Shown here piece by piece: positions 14,801 to 22,571 of a stretch of DNA of 37,370 nt (position 1 is the first letter of the stretch; each line of letters opens with the position of its first letter). A program made the translations under genes and the position numbers. Source of the stretch: Paludibacter sp. (GTDB taxonomy: Bacteria; Bacteroidota; Bacteroidia; Bacteroidales; Paludibacteraceae). The notes beneath the pieces are model-generated. The model did no database searches. It was not told the origin of the DNA and worked only from the letters and a program-made list of their open reading frames with translations. The stretch spans positions 1 through 37,370 of the forward strand of contig JADGPS010000029.1 of the NCBI GenBank assembly GCA_017882285.1, read 5' to 3'.

Positions 14801-16364
14801 TAAAATACGCATGTTTGGTCCATTAAAACATGGCGCGAGTTTCGAAGGAGATGCCTTTGTTAGTAAAGGTCAGGCTACCGTAAAAGTTCTGAGAACTACA
14901 TATTATCTTGATGATTCGGTTCATTTAACAAAAAAAACAATTGAATTCAGAAATATAAAAGTGTATGATCAGGAGCGAAATCCGGCAAGTGTGAATGCTG
15001 TATTGACTCATAATGGATTATTTCAGCACATGAAATTTGATGTTAATATGTACGGTCAAAATATTATGGCATTAAATACCCAAGCCGAAGATAATGATTA
15101 TTTCTTTGGAAAAGCTTATGCAAATGGAACAGTACATATTTTTGGTGACGAAAAAGAAGTTAACATTATGGTAAATGCAGTTTCACAACCCAAAACAAAA
15201 TGTTATATTCAAATGGGTGGTGCATCAAAAGCGTCAGATAATAGTTTTATAAATTTTGTTAATAAACGGAGTTATTCCCGAAAGGATTCAGCCTTACATA
15301 GCAAGTCTGTTACCAGTGATGTGAATGTGAGGGTAAATCTGCAAATTGAAGTTACCCCCAATGCCGAAATGGAGTTGATTATTGATCCTAAAGGAGGCGA
15401 TATGCTTACAGGGAAAGGAAATGGTAATTTGCGTGTAGAATTTGACACCTACTCCGACATTAAACTATATGGAACGTACACCATTAATTCCGGATATTAT
15501 TTGTTCACGCTTCAGAATCTGATTCGCAAAGAGTTTAAAATTGATCAGGGTAGCACGATTTCCTGGACAGGTAACCCGTATAGTGCTCAAGGGAACATCA
15601 GGGCATTGTACCCACTTACCGCATCGCTTAAAGATTTGATTGATGTAAATCAGCTTGGTACAATGCGCACTAGCGTTCCTGTAAATTGCGTTTTGAAACT
15701 GACGGACAACATTATGAAGCCAACCATAAAATTCGACATTGAATTACCTCAAAGCGATGAAGGAGTTAAACAATTGGTTCGAAATAAAATTAATACCGAT
15801 GAAATGATGAATCGACAAATTCTTTATTTATTGGTTTTCAATAAATTTTATTCACCGGATAATACGCAGGCGGCAAATTCAACCAATTTTGGAACAAGTG
15901 AAGGCTTTTCATTACTGGCTTCTACTGCCAGTGCTCAGTTAAATAACTGGTTTTCGCAATTGACCAAATCAAATAACTTGTCGGTTGGTGTTGATTTACG
16001 TACAAATGATTTTCAAAGTACCGATTATCAGGCTCAGATACTTTATCAACCGAATAATCGATGGATTATAAATGGAAATATCGGTTACCGGAATGATATT
16101 TTGGCATCCACCAATGCCAATCGGTATATAAGTGATGTTGATATTCAATATTTGTTGACAGAATCAGGGAAGTTGCGATTTAAAGCCTATAATCATACAA
16201 TCGACCGTTATCAACTTCGTACAGCCACACAAACTCAAGGATTGGGATTTATTTATAAAGAAGATTTTAATAGTGTAGGTGAGCTTTTCAGCTATTACTG
16301 GAACCTGTTAGTGGGGAATAAAAACAAGAAAACAAATGAAGAAAATCCATCTACACAAAAATAA
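11802..16364 (+). CDS. TamB-like translocation and assembly module protein
   Basis: A giant inner-membrane-anchored protein: one N-terminal helix (about residues 41-61, IAGIILFLVILFMLLQNSM) followed by some 1,450 residues of repetitive beta-strand, AsmA-like sequence (a typical start is VSVGKIEYKLFDDITIHDLYVEDL, here about 79-100) and a C-terminal DUF490/TamB domain with GKGNGNLRVEFD (about 1206-1217) and the ending ILYLLVFNKFYSP. TamB bridges the periplasm and takes part in lipid transport and outer-membrane protein assembly with TamA-type proteins. The start is doubtful: ATG 11802 precedes the apparent promoter (11877-11884) and adds about 34 atypical residues; the expected N-terminus is near 11904, where the codon is ATA. 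It overlaps the next gene by 29 bases. Confidence 0.9.
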   Translation: MPQASFFIFICLDIGVCLCNSQIILYFCETNFKGIKKTLKIGGFSIAGIILFLVILFMLLQNSMIQNYISKVVITELSNRLHSKVSVGKIEYKLFDDITIHDLYVEDLQKDTLLFVNQADAHFKFWEFFQGIIIFTSVDVNQLYGNLIIDKTGHSNLDFVIEAFKTPQTKDSTQIVYRMNHFKLKNSRFSFTNLKEFKSLPDGIFNGNKLKFKKINADISLDIFKKDSINASVLSLNAEEQTGLVLIDLKTQIIGSAKGVKIPSIELKMPDSQLHLEDIQLKYDSIEDLQHFLTKVRWNAPIALSTIAFSDLKAFVPEFKNVKGIATLKGLITGRISSLRFQKMEIKYGNSFLLNADLDVNGLPDLRGVFIYGQIKDLHFEKGDIQDFISDISRKPFLLPNELNQLGLIRYKGNITGFLNNLVLFGNLNTNVGSVSTDISLKFKNKLKDLAYNGTIKSDNLQLGKLLSNKQLGKASFSFNTIGSKKENAPLQGTILAQVPEFQFNNYTYRDVKFGGKYDGKGFDGTIDLQDQNIDAHFVGKIDLTQKLPIFDFNLNMYTLNLNALKLTNKYPGATLSFNAKTNIVGNSLDNINGFLRFDSIEFKNQNKTLNVDKILFVSRIEPGLSHISISSDYINGSLSGAFKYSTLGQTIDKILQNYLPTLATTNKNASDKTPNHIDIDLKIENTGEISDVLVLPYTIEGASFIKGFIDEKTNRIDISGNVPMFKSNKQQIENIAFHLENPNQQLQLNTRALLQTKDEVLNVFLKATAAKDTISTQLGWQNTNQITNSGDIEAIAKFRKENGNVAAQLNILPSQVIISDSTWNIHPCQIDFNPDSTINVHNFSFENHKQFVHINGIASKNQNDGILVTMNELDLDFIMGLLKLKGISIGGIATGNARLLSALYQPVFEANIKVKDFNLNRKLLGDATVFSNWDKQNSQLLAHGFLVNDKNDTIVKATGVYTPSTDTLDVRYDAHNFSIEFLTPYIETVVQNVKGLASGKIRMFGPLKHGASFEGDAFVSKGQATVKVLRTTYYLDDSVHLTKKTIEFRNIKVYDQERNPASVNAVLTHNGLFQHMKFDVNMYGQNIMALNTQAEDNDYFFGKAYANGTVHIFGDEKEVNIMVNAVSQPKTKCYIQMGGASKASDNSFINFVNKRSYSRKDSALHSKSVTSDVNVRVNLQIEVTPNAEMELIIDPKGGDMLTGKGNGNLRVEFDTYSDIKLYGTYTINSGYYLFTLQNLIRKEFKIDQGSTISWTGNPYSAQGNIRALYPLTASLKDLIDVNQLGTMRTSVPVNCVLKLTDNIMKPTIKFDIELPQSDEGVKQLVRNKINTDEMMNRQILYLLVFNKFYSPDNTQAANSTNFGTSEGFSLLASTASAQLNNWFSQLTKSNNLSVGVDLRTNDFQSTDYQAQILYQPNNRWIINGNIGYRNDILASTNANRYISDVDIQYLLTESGKLRFKAYNHTIDRYQLRTATQTQGLGFIYKEDFNSVGELFSYYWNLLVGNKNKKTNEENPSTQK
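11848..11884 (+). promoter_or_regulatory. Probable promoter of the tamB-like gene
   Basis: TACTTTTG at 11877-11884 is an exact -7 match; TTTG at 11848-11851 or TTGTG at 11853-11857 may act as the -33 element, with the second near the normal spacing. Transcription would begin near 11889, which lies downstream of the only ATG available in frame. Confidence 0.5.
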
Positions 16365-17001
16365 TTGGCTGATTTGTATCAGTTTGATGTTGTTTTGTCA
16401 GAATATATATTCGCAAAAAGTGGAAGACTTATATGTGAAAATGCCTGATATTTTAAATCCTACTTTAAGCAAACAAAATAGATTGGAATTGCTGGAATAT
16501 CACAAAGCTCATCAAAGTGACAGTGTTGCCAATCGGTTTGGAAATCAGGCACATTTAATAATTATGGACACCTTGAATCTGCAGATTGTTGTCAAAAATA
16601 CGCTAAGTTCAACTTTCGAAATGAAAATAATGACATTAGAGGATAGTACAATTGTCATTGGCATAATTCGTACCGTTTGTGCGCCCGTTTGCCAGTCTTC
16701 CATTGAATTTTACGATACTGCATGGAATAAAGTTCCACTACAATTCAGCATGCCAAAAGCAATTGACTGGATAAATCCAAAAAACATGGAAATTGAAAAA
16801 AATGATTCCCGATGGATGAAAAATTTGTTAGAGATAAGTTTTATTTCACTTACATTTTCTATTCAAAATCAAACACTTATTGCAAGAAATAACACACTTG
16901 AATTCTTGAATGAAGCGGAAAGAAAATTAATTCAACCCTATTTGGTCGATAAAACCATTTCTTATGAATTGGTAGATCGAAAGTGGGTTCGGAAGCCATA
17001 A
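16336..17001 (+). CDS. DUF3256 family secreted protein
   Basis: A 221-residue exported protein with signal peptide at 1-27 (hydrophobic WLICISLMLFCQNIYSQ). The mature part follows the DUF3256 pattern: LYVKMPDILNPTLSKQNRLE near the N-terminus and a two-cysteine segment TVCAPVCQSS (about 113-122) in the middle. The family is restricted to Bacteroidales and has no known function. The gene overlaps the tamB-like gene by 29 bases, so both are probably expressed together, which would tie the protein to cell-envelope maintenance. Confidence 0.85.
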   Translation: MKKIHLHKNNWLICISLMLFCQNIYSQKVEDLYVKMPDILNPTLSKQNRLELLEYHKAHQSDSVANRFGNQAHLIIMDTLNLQIVVKNTLSSTFEMKIMTLEDSTIVIGIIRTVCAPVCQSSIEFYDTAWNKVPLQFSMPKAIDWINPKNMEIEKNDSRWMKNLLEISFISLTFSIQNQTLIARNNTLEFLNEAERKLIQPYLVDKTISYELVDRKWVRKP

Positions 17002-17040
17002 AAAAGCCCCGGGCTATATATATACTCGGGGCTTTTTTAT
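16998..17040. terminator. Strong bidirectional intrinsic terminator
   Basis: Arms 16998-17011 and 17027-17040 form a perfect 14-bp stem with a GCCCCG core and a 15-base AT-rich loop. The stem carries A6 on one side and T6 on the other, so it can stop both the tamB-DUF3256 transcript and the convergent rpmE2 transcript. Confidence 0.92.
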
Positions 17041-17056
17041 GGCTTTGAAATCCAGT

Positions 17057-17317
17057 TTATTTTTTACCTTCCATGCGTTTAGCATAACGGTTCATAAATT
17101 TGTCAACACGTCCGGCAGTATCCACCAATTTCGATTTACCGGTGTAGAATGGATGTGATGAACTTGAAATTTCCATTTTAACCACAGGGTAAGTTACGCC
17201 TTCAATTTCAATGGTTTCCTTCGTGTTTACGGTTGAACGTGAAATAAAAGTGTCGCCGTTCGACATGTCTTTAAATGCTACCGGACGATAATTTTCCGGA
17301 TGAATTCCGCTTTTCAT
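17057..17317 (-). CDS. rpmE2: 50S ribosomal protein L31, type B
   Basis: An 86-residue L31 with the type B signatures [17 protein letters not shown] at the start and [24 protein letters not shown] (two adjoining segments, about 56-74) in the middle. It lacks the CxxC zinc-binding cysteines of the type A form, as is normal in Bacteroidetes, where type B is the housekeeping version. L31 bridges the large and small subunits near the central protuberance. It has its own perfect promoter and stops at the shared terminator. Confidence 0.97.
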   Translation of the reverse strand: MKSGIHPENYRPVAFKDMSNGDTFISRSTVNTKETIEIEGVTYPVVKMEISSSSHPFYTGKSKLVDTAGRVDKFMNRYAKRMEGKK

Positions 17318-17363
17318 ATCTGTATGTTTTAATTTATTTTTTCTTACTTCTTGTTAGGGCTTG

Positions 17364-17394
17364 CAAAAGTACTAATTTTCATCTAATTATCAAA
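17364..17394 (-). promoter_or_regulatory. Full consensus promoter of rpmE2
   Basis: On the minus strand TTTG (17391-17394), 19 bases of spacer, then TACTTTTG (17364-17371), exactly matching the Bacteroidetes consensus TTTG-N19-TAnnTTTG. Start of transcription would be near 17359, a leader of about 40 bases. Confidence 0.85.
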
Positions 17395-17501
17395 CAATTT
17401 CTTTGATTTTTATTTTTTGGACAAAATAAATGAATTTTACAAACTTTTTTTTGTTCTCAAGTGACTGTATTTCAGATTTGTAATTTAGAATTATTAAAAT
17501 A

Positions 17502-18407
17502 TCATTTTGACCCTAAATACAAAAGCAACATCCCGATTAGTACACCAATTAAGTCAATAATTTTCAATTTAATATTTTTATCGTGCAACACGATGGCTCC
17601 ATAGAAAAATGGTACAATCACACCTGAACGACGAATGGTTGAAACAACTGAAATCATGGAATCAGGCAATGACAGTGCATAAAAATAAACAAAGTCGGCT
17701 GTTACCAAAAACAATGAAATAAATGCAATAGCCCATTTAAACCGGAACGGAGTTGTTTTTTTTCGGGTAGGAGCCCATAAAAACAGGGTGATGATACCCA
17801 TAATAACTGCCTGATAAAAAGTATAATAAACCTGTACAGACATAGCATCGTATCTGTTCATCAGGTATTTGTCGTACAAACCGCTGAGGGCTCCGGTGAG
17901 TGTAGCCAACACGATAAACCAAAACCATTTATTGGTACGGAGTGAAATTCCTTCTTTTTTTCCAACCGACGAAAACATAAAGAAGGAAATCAACGTGATG
18001 CCTACTCCGGCAGCCTGATAAACGTTTAATTTCTCGCCGAAAATCAACATAGCACCTACAACAGTCCACATTGGTTGGGTAGCTTTTATGGGCGAGGCAA
18101 GCGAAAGCGGTAAATGTTTCAAGGCAAAATAAGCAAAAAGCCATGATATTAAAACAATTATTGCTTTTAAAATGAATAATAAATGAGTATGAAAATCCAC
18201 TTGAGGAACAAAGAAAATGGATCCTTTTAATACCTCCGGAAAAAAATCTGAGATCAATAAAAATGGAGCAAGAATAAGGCAAGAAAATAATATCGAAACT
18301 AAGATGACAGGAATAACGGCATTTTTCTCTAAAGAAACCTTTTTAAAAACTTCGTACGAACCTAATAGAATTGCAGAAATGAAAGCAAGAATTAACCACA
18401 TAAACAA
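17502..18407 (-). CDS. EamA-type drug/metabolite transporter
   Basis: A 301-residue inner-membrane protein made of two repeated EamA halves, about ten hydrophobic helices in total. Family traits include the first-helix LILAFISAILLGSYEVFKK and, in the second helix pair, ALKHLPLSLASPIKATQPMW followed by IFGEKL (about 124-129), where the conserved glutamate after the fourth helix sits. These carriers export or import small metabolites; the substrate cannot be read from sequence. It follows truA by 39 bases on the same strand, so they may be co-transcribed. Confidence 0.9.
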   Translation of the reverse strand: MFMWLILAFISAILLGSYEVFKKVSLEKNAVIPVILVSILFSCLILAPFLLISDFFPEVLKGSIFFVPQVDFHTHLLFILKAIIVLISWLFAYFALKHLPLSLASPIKATQPMWTVVGAMLIFGEKLNVYQAAGVGITLISFFMFSSVGKKEGISLRTNKWFWFIVLATLTGALSGLYDKYLMNRYDAMSVQVYYTFYQAVIMGIITLFLWAPTRKKTTPFRFKWAIAFISLFLVTADFVYFYALSLPDSMISVVSTIRRSGVIVPFFYGAIVLHDKNIKLKIIDLIGVLIGMLLLYLGSK

Positions 18408-18446
18408 TTAATAATTCAGATTTAATAATTAACAATTAAAGATTTA

Positions 18447-19199
18447 TCAAATAAAAATGTCATTTGGATATTGAATGTCAACTAAGTATAAACCATGTGC
18501 AGGAACAGAAGCGCCGGCTTTACACCGGTTTCTTGCTTCGATAACGGTTCTTAACTCATCGACAGTCATTTTATGACGACCAACCTCGAACAACGTACCC
18601 ACGATGGCACGAACCATATTGCGTAAAAAACGGTCGGCTTGAATAGTGAAGACGCATTCGTCGTCGTGCTGGGTCCATTCGGCATGAGTAATAACACAAT
18701 TGTTCGTTTTGGCGTCTGTGTGAAGCTTACTGAAACTGGTAAAATCGCGATATTCTTTCAATGTATTTGCAGCAGCATTCATGGAGTCAAAATCAAGTTG
18801 ACTGCTTACACGGGCTGCAAGTTCGTTTCTAAAAACATTTTTCCCCGTTACCACATGATATTCATATCGGCGTGAAATAGCATCGAAGCGTGCATGTGCA
18901 TTGGGCTGAACTTCAACGATTTTGAAAACGGCAATATCGTTAGGCAAAAAACTGTTGAGTTTGGCTTCCAAATCAAATTCGGAAAGTAATTCCTTTTCAA
19001 GATCGAAATGAGCTACCATTAATTTGGCATGCACACCGGTATCGGTTCTTCCGGCACCCACAATTTCCAATTCAGTTCGCAAAATGGTAGATAAAGCCTG
19101 CGTCAGCACTTCTTGTACCGAAATACCGTTTGGCTGAATTTGCCAACCATGATAAGCTGTGCCTTTATACGAAAAGTATATGAAGTAGCGTTTTTTCAC
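18447..19199 (-). CDS. truA: tRNA pseudouridine(38-40) synthase TruA
   Basis: TruA makes pseudouridine at positions 38-40 of the tRNA anticodon arm. The 250-residue protein has the catalytic aspartate in GRTDTGVHA (D53), the N-terminal [17 protein letters not shown] segment and the C-terminal [16 protein letters not shown]-type motif (here [15 protein letters not shown]). The start codon is GTG at 19197-19199; its -7 promoter box ends only five bases upstream, so the message seems to be leaderless or nearly so. It lies upstream of the EamA transporter. Confidence 0.95.
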   Translation of the reverse strand: MKKRYFIYFSYKGTAYHGWQIQPNGISVQEVLTQALSTILRTELEIVGAGRTDTGVHAKLMVAHFDLEKELLSEFDLEAKLNSFLPNDIAVFKIVEVQPNAHARFDAISRRYEYHVVTGKNVFRNELAARVSSQLDFDSMNAAANTLKEYRDFTSFSKLHTDAKTNNCVITHAEWTQHDDECVFTIQADRFLRNMVRAIVGTLFEVGRHKMTVDELRTVIEARNRCKAGASVPAHGLYLVDIQYPNDIFI

Positions 19200-19203
19200 G
19201 CTG

Positions 19204-19211
19204 CAAAGATA
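19204..19211 (-). promoter_or_regulatory. truA promoter -7 box TATCTTTG
   Basis: An exact TAnnTTTG match on the minus strand, with ATTG (19231-19234) at the -33 position after 19 bases. Transcription would start within a few bases of the GTG start codon. Confidence 0.65.
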
Positions 19212-19256
19212 CGAGTTAATTGACAGTTGACAATTGACAATTTAGGAATATTTGCA

Positions 19257-19290
19257 ACAAAAAAGCAGGGCAACTAATAGTAGCTCTGCT
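19257..19290 (-). terminator. Intrinsic terminator of the acyl-CoA ligase gene
   Basis: On the minus strand AGCAGAGC (19283-19290) pairs with GCCCTGCT (19264-19271), 8 bp with one G-U, followed by TTTTTTG. It lies just after the ligase stop codon. Confidence 0.75.
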
Positions 19291-19337
19291 TCTTATTTTA
19301 GTCTGTAACTTCTGTATCTTTGTTTATCTACAGGAAT

Positions 19338-21101
19338 TTATTGAAACAGTTTCTCTATTTTATCGGCGTAATGTTCTTCAATTGCATTGCGTTTAATCTT
19401 GAGTGTTGGAGAGAGAAAACCATCTGCAGCAGTCCATTCGTCTGGAACAAGTTGATAGCGTTTGATTTGCTCAAAATCGCCAAAGAACTGATTATAATGT
19501 TTTACTTCTTCTTTAAAACGTCTTATAATATGCTCATTTTCTATCATTTCCAAATTTGATGTATATTTAATTTTGTGTATTGCACACCATGATTTCAGAT
19601 ATACAAAATCGGGTGATAAAAGTGCCGCAGCAAATTTTTTGTTTTCACCTAATACAATCATATTTTCGATAAATGGTGATTCAGTAAATTTTGACTCAAT
19701 GGCTTGTGGATTTACATATTTCCCGAATGAAGTTTTGAAAATGCTTTTCAAACGTCCGGTAATGATTAATTGCCCTTCGGGAGTGAATTTGCCTGTATCG
19801 CCGGTGTGGAACCAACCGTCAGTATCAATTACTTGTGCTGTCAGTTCAGGATCTTTGTAATAACCCAACATAACATTGTGACCACGGCAAATAATTTCAT
19901 CGCGCTCGCCTAATTTTACTTCTACTCCTTGAAGTGGTAATCCTACTGTTCCAAATTGTCTTCCGTGTTTAACGCGTTGATGTACACATATTACCGGGGA
20001 AGTTTCACTTAATCCATATCCTTCGAAAACGGGCATCCCGATAGCTGAGAAGAACGATGCAATATGCGGTTGAATAGCAGAACCACCCGAAACAACTATG
20101 TCGAAGTTACCACCTATTGCTGCTCTCCATTTTGAATAGATGAGTTTTTCAGCCAATTTATGTTTCAATTTATAAGACTTGCTCATGCCTTCCAATTGGT
20201 ATTTTGTAGCTAAATTGAATGCCCAGTAATAAATCATTTTGCTCACAAATGGTAATTTTTTGCCGGAAAGATAAAGTTTGTCGTATATTTTCTCGAGTAA
20301 CCGTGGAACACACGACATCATGGTAGGGTTTATTTCTTTTATGTTTTCGGCTATAGTGGCCAAACTTTCGGCATAATAAACCGACATACCCAAATATTGA
20401 TACAAATACACCAACATTCGTTCATAAGCATGACAAAGCGGCAAAAAACTCAAGGCTTTATTGTTCCATTTTGAGGGTATAATAGATAAATGTTTGACGT
20501 TTTCGAGGATATTACTATGCGAAAGCATTACACCTTTCTGATTTCCGGTTGTTCCCGAAGTGTAAATAATAGTTGCCATGTCGTTGGGTTTGACTGCTGC
20601 TTTCAGTTTGGCGAGTTTTTCGGGTTGAGGATTATTTTTACCGGTTTCAATCAATTGGTCGAGATACTGGTAATCGTTTTCTTGATTAACAAAAGTAAAA
20701 ATATGTTTTAATGTTTTGGTTTCCAGAAAAATAGGCTTGAGTTTGTTTCCTAATTCTTTTCCTTCGATAAAAATCATTTTCATTTCAGCATGATTCAATA
20801 TATGTCGATAATCGTCCTGGCTAATGGTAGGATAAATAGGAACGGAAATAGCACCGATTTGCATGGCTGCAAAGTCGAGCATATTCCATTCAGGACGATT
20901 GCCACTAACTATACCCACTTTGTCACCGGGTTTAATGCCCAATTTCAACATGCCATAACTCATGTTGTTTGTTAGTTCAACATATTCCTGAATGCTGAAT
21001 TTTCGCCATGCACCATCGCGCTTGCAAGCCAGAGCGGCATCTTGATTCGGATATTTTTCTAAATAATTATCCAGTAAATCAAATAATCGTGTTACTTCCA
21101 T
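19338..21101 (-). CDS. Long-chain fatty acid-CoA ligase (AMP-binding, FadD-like)
   Basis: A 587-residue adenylate-forming enzyme that activates fatty acids to acyl-AMP and then acyl-CoA. Motifs in order: AMP/P-loop IIYTSGTTGNQKG (178-190), GYGLSETSP (A5, about 376-384), the WFHTGDTG motif with its ATP-ribose aspartate and GRLKSIFKTSFGKYV, and a C-terminal lysine in the LSPTLKIKRNAIEEHY segment. It belongs to the long-chain branch with an extended C-terminal lid typical of Bacteroidetes. No signal peptide. It stands downstream of purU by 109 bases on the same strand and ends at its own terminator. Confidence 0.94.
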   Translation of the reverse strand: MEVTRLFDLLDNYLEKYPNQDAALACKRDGAWRKFSIQEYVELTNNMSYGMLKLGIKPGDKVGIVSGNRPEWNMLDFAAMQIGAISVPIYPTISQDDYRHILNHAEMKMIFIEGKELGNKLKPIFLETKTLKHIFTFVNQENDYQYLDQLIETGKNNPQPEKLAKLKAAVKPNDMATIIYTSGTTGNQKGVMLSHSNILENVKHLSIIPSKWNNKALSFLPLCHAYERMLVYLYQYLGMSVYYAESLATIAENIKEINPTMMSCVPRLLEKIYDKLYLSGKKLPFVSKMIYYWAFNLATKYQLEGMSKSYKLKHKLAEKLIYSKWRAAIGGNFDIVVSGGSAIQPHIASFFSAIGMPVFEGYGLSETSPVICVHQRVKHGRQFGTVGLPLQGVEVKLGERDEIICRGHNVMLGYYKDPELTAQVIDTDGWFHTGDTGKFTPEGQLIITGRLKSIFKTSFGKYVNPQAIESKFTESPFIENMIVLGENKKFAAALLSPDFVYLKSWCAIHKIKYTSNLEMIENEHIIRRFKEEVKHYNQFFGDFEQIKRYQLVPDEWTAADGFLSPTLKIKRNAIEEHYADKIEKLFQ

Positions 21102-21210
21102 AATATTTTTATTTACAATTTACAATTGAAAGCAAGAAATGAAAACAGAATTTAATGATATAAAAACTCTTCAAACCAAACATTGAACACAAGACAAGGA
21201 ACAATCAAAC

Positions 21211-22077
21211 CTATTGAAAAACGACTGTTCTATTTTTATATGCCAATATTTTACGTTCAATATGCTTTTCTACTGCATGCGAAAGCACAATTTTTTCCAA
21301 ATCGCGCCCTTTTTTTATCAATTCCTCCACGGTATCTTTGTGTGAAATATGCGTTACATCCTGGTCGATAATCGGTCCCGCATCCAAATCGCTTGTTACA
21401 TAGTGACTGGTAGCACCAATCACTTTTACGCCACGTTCATGTGCTGCATGATAGGGTTTTGCACCGGCAAAAGCAGGTAAGAATGAATGGTGAATATTGA
21501 TAATGCGATCGGGATAATGTTCAATGAAATCGGGTGAAAGTACTTGCATGTACCGTGCTAAAACGCAAAAAGTAACTCCATGTTTTTTAAGCAGAGACAG
21601 TTGTTTGGCTTCTTGTTCAACCTTGTTTTCGTTGGTAATGGGAAATACATGATATTCAATACCAAAACGCCTGGCTACACTTTCCATATCGGGATGGTTG
21701 CTAATAATCAGCGGAATCTCCACGTGCCATTCGTCAGAAGCATAACGAGCCAATAGATCATACAGACAGTGCGACATTTTAGAAACAAAAATAGCCATGC
21801 GAGGTTTAGTATCCGAAAAGTAAAGTCTGAAAACCATACTAAAGCGACCTGCAATCAACGTCTCAAAATAATCCTCTATCTTTTCTTTGGGAATCTGAAA
21901 CATATCGAGTTCCCATTTTACGCGCATAAAGAAAACTTTTTCTTCGCGGTTCACATATTGATCCAAATACAGGATATTTCCTTTATGTTCATTGATAAAT
22001 TCAGTAACTACTGCCAAAATACCGGGTCTATCTGGACAGTGAATTAAAAGAACTGCCGTATTATCATTTCCCTTCAT
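21211..22077 (-). CDS. purU: Formyltetrahydrofolate deformylase PurU
   Basis: PurU hydrolyses 10-formyl-THF to formate and THF, supplying formate for purine synthesis and balancing one-carbon pools. The 288-residue protein has an N-terminal ACT domain (VLLIHCPDRPGILAVVTEF) and a C-terminal formyl-transferase fold with catalytic Asn194, His196 and Asp232, in INIHHSFLPAFAGAKPYHAA and SDLDAGPIIDQD. An ATG at 22119 would lie upstream of the -7 box at 22108-22115, so the internal ATG at 22077 is chosen, giving a leader of about 26 bases. Confidence 0.95.
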   Translation of the reverse strand: MKGNDNTAVLLIHCPDRPGILAVVTEFINEHKGNILYLDQYVNREEKVFFMRVKWELDMFQIPKEKIEDYFETLIAGRFSMVFRLYFSDTKPRMAIFVSKMSHCLYDLLARYASDEWHVEIPLIISNHPDMESVARRFGIEYHVFPITNENKVEQEAKQLSLLKKHGVTFCVLARYMQVLSPDFIEHYPDRIINIHHSFLPAFAGAKPYHAAHERGVKVIGATSHYVTSDLDAGPIIDQDVTHISHKDTVEELIKKGRDLEKIVLSHAVEKHIERKILAYKNRTVVFQ

Positions 22078-22107
22078 TCTAATTTCATTTTTAAAGTAAG
22101 CAGATTG

Positions 22108-22115
22108 CAAAGATA
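22108..22115 (-). promoter_or_regulatory. purU promoter -7 box TATCTTTG
   Basis: An exact TAnnTTTG box on the minus strand, with no clear -33 TTTG. Its position decides the start codon of purU. Confidence 0.55.
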
Positions 22116-22201
22116 ACATTTTTATCGAAGAACGATATTTTTATCATCAATTTGGATATTAAATAAGGGCAAATTGCAAAAATGACAGAAAAGGTAAAAC
22201 G

Positions 22202-22226
22202 AAAAAAACAACTCATTGCTGAATTG
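22202..22226 (-). terminator. Terminator after tRNA-Asp
   Basis: On the minus strand CAATTC (22221-22226) pairs with GAGTTG (22209-22214), 6 bp with a 6-base loop and one G-U, followed by TTTTTTTC (22201-22208). It begins within 10 bases of the tRNA 3' end, so it separates the tRNA from purU. Confidence 0.7.
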
Positions 22227-22234
22227 CTTTTTTG

Positions 22235-22308
22235 CGGTCCGGACGGGACTCGAACCCGCGACCTCCGCCGTGACAGGGCGGCATTCTAACCAACTGAACT
22301 ACCGAACC
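22235..22308 (-). tRNA. tRNA-Asp (anticodon GTC)
   Basis: The minus strand folds as a complete 74-base cloverleaf. The acceptor stem pairs GGTTCGG with CCGGACC, the discriminator is G73, the D-arm reads GTTCAGTTGGTTAGAAT, the anticodon loop CTGTCAC gives GTC, and the T-loop is GTTCGAGTC. CCA is not encoded. A promoter lies upstream and a terminator directly downstream, so it is a single-gene transcript. Confidence 0.97.
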
Positions 22309-22343
22309 GGGTTTTTATTGGGGCATTGTTTTTTAATGCGGTG

Positions 22344-22374
22344 CAAAGATAAGGCAAATTTTCATTTCTACAAT
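22344..22374 (-). promoter_or_regulatory. tRNA-Asp promoter
   Basis: TATCTTTG (22344-22351) with ATTG (22371-22374) 19 bases further up on the minus strand, one base from the full consensus. Transcription would start near 22339, some 30 bases ahead of the tRNA 5' end. Confidence 0.75.
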
Positions 22375-22571
22375 AGCTTTGAGTTTTTTGTTTGATTTAA
22401 AATGAAATATTCTTGCTTAATGAACCGGTTCGAGTCACTTGCCGGTGCCGCAGGTAGAAAATACTAAATCCTAACATTTAAGGGCTTAACGGTTTTGTTT
22501 ATATGTTTATGCCGACAACAGTACGACCTATATATAAACGTAACCTTAGTTTTTAAACTCACCCTAATTAC

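Noticed and set aside
22427-22465. GTTCGAGTC-containing stretch that resembles a tRNA T-arm or attachment site
   Set aside because: The flanking bases do not form the stem, and no repeat of the tRNA-Asp 3' end is found, so I do not call an att site.
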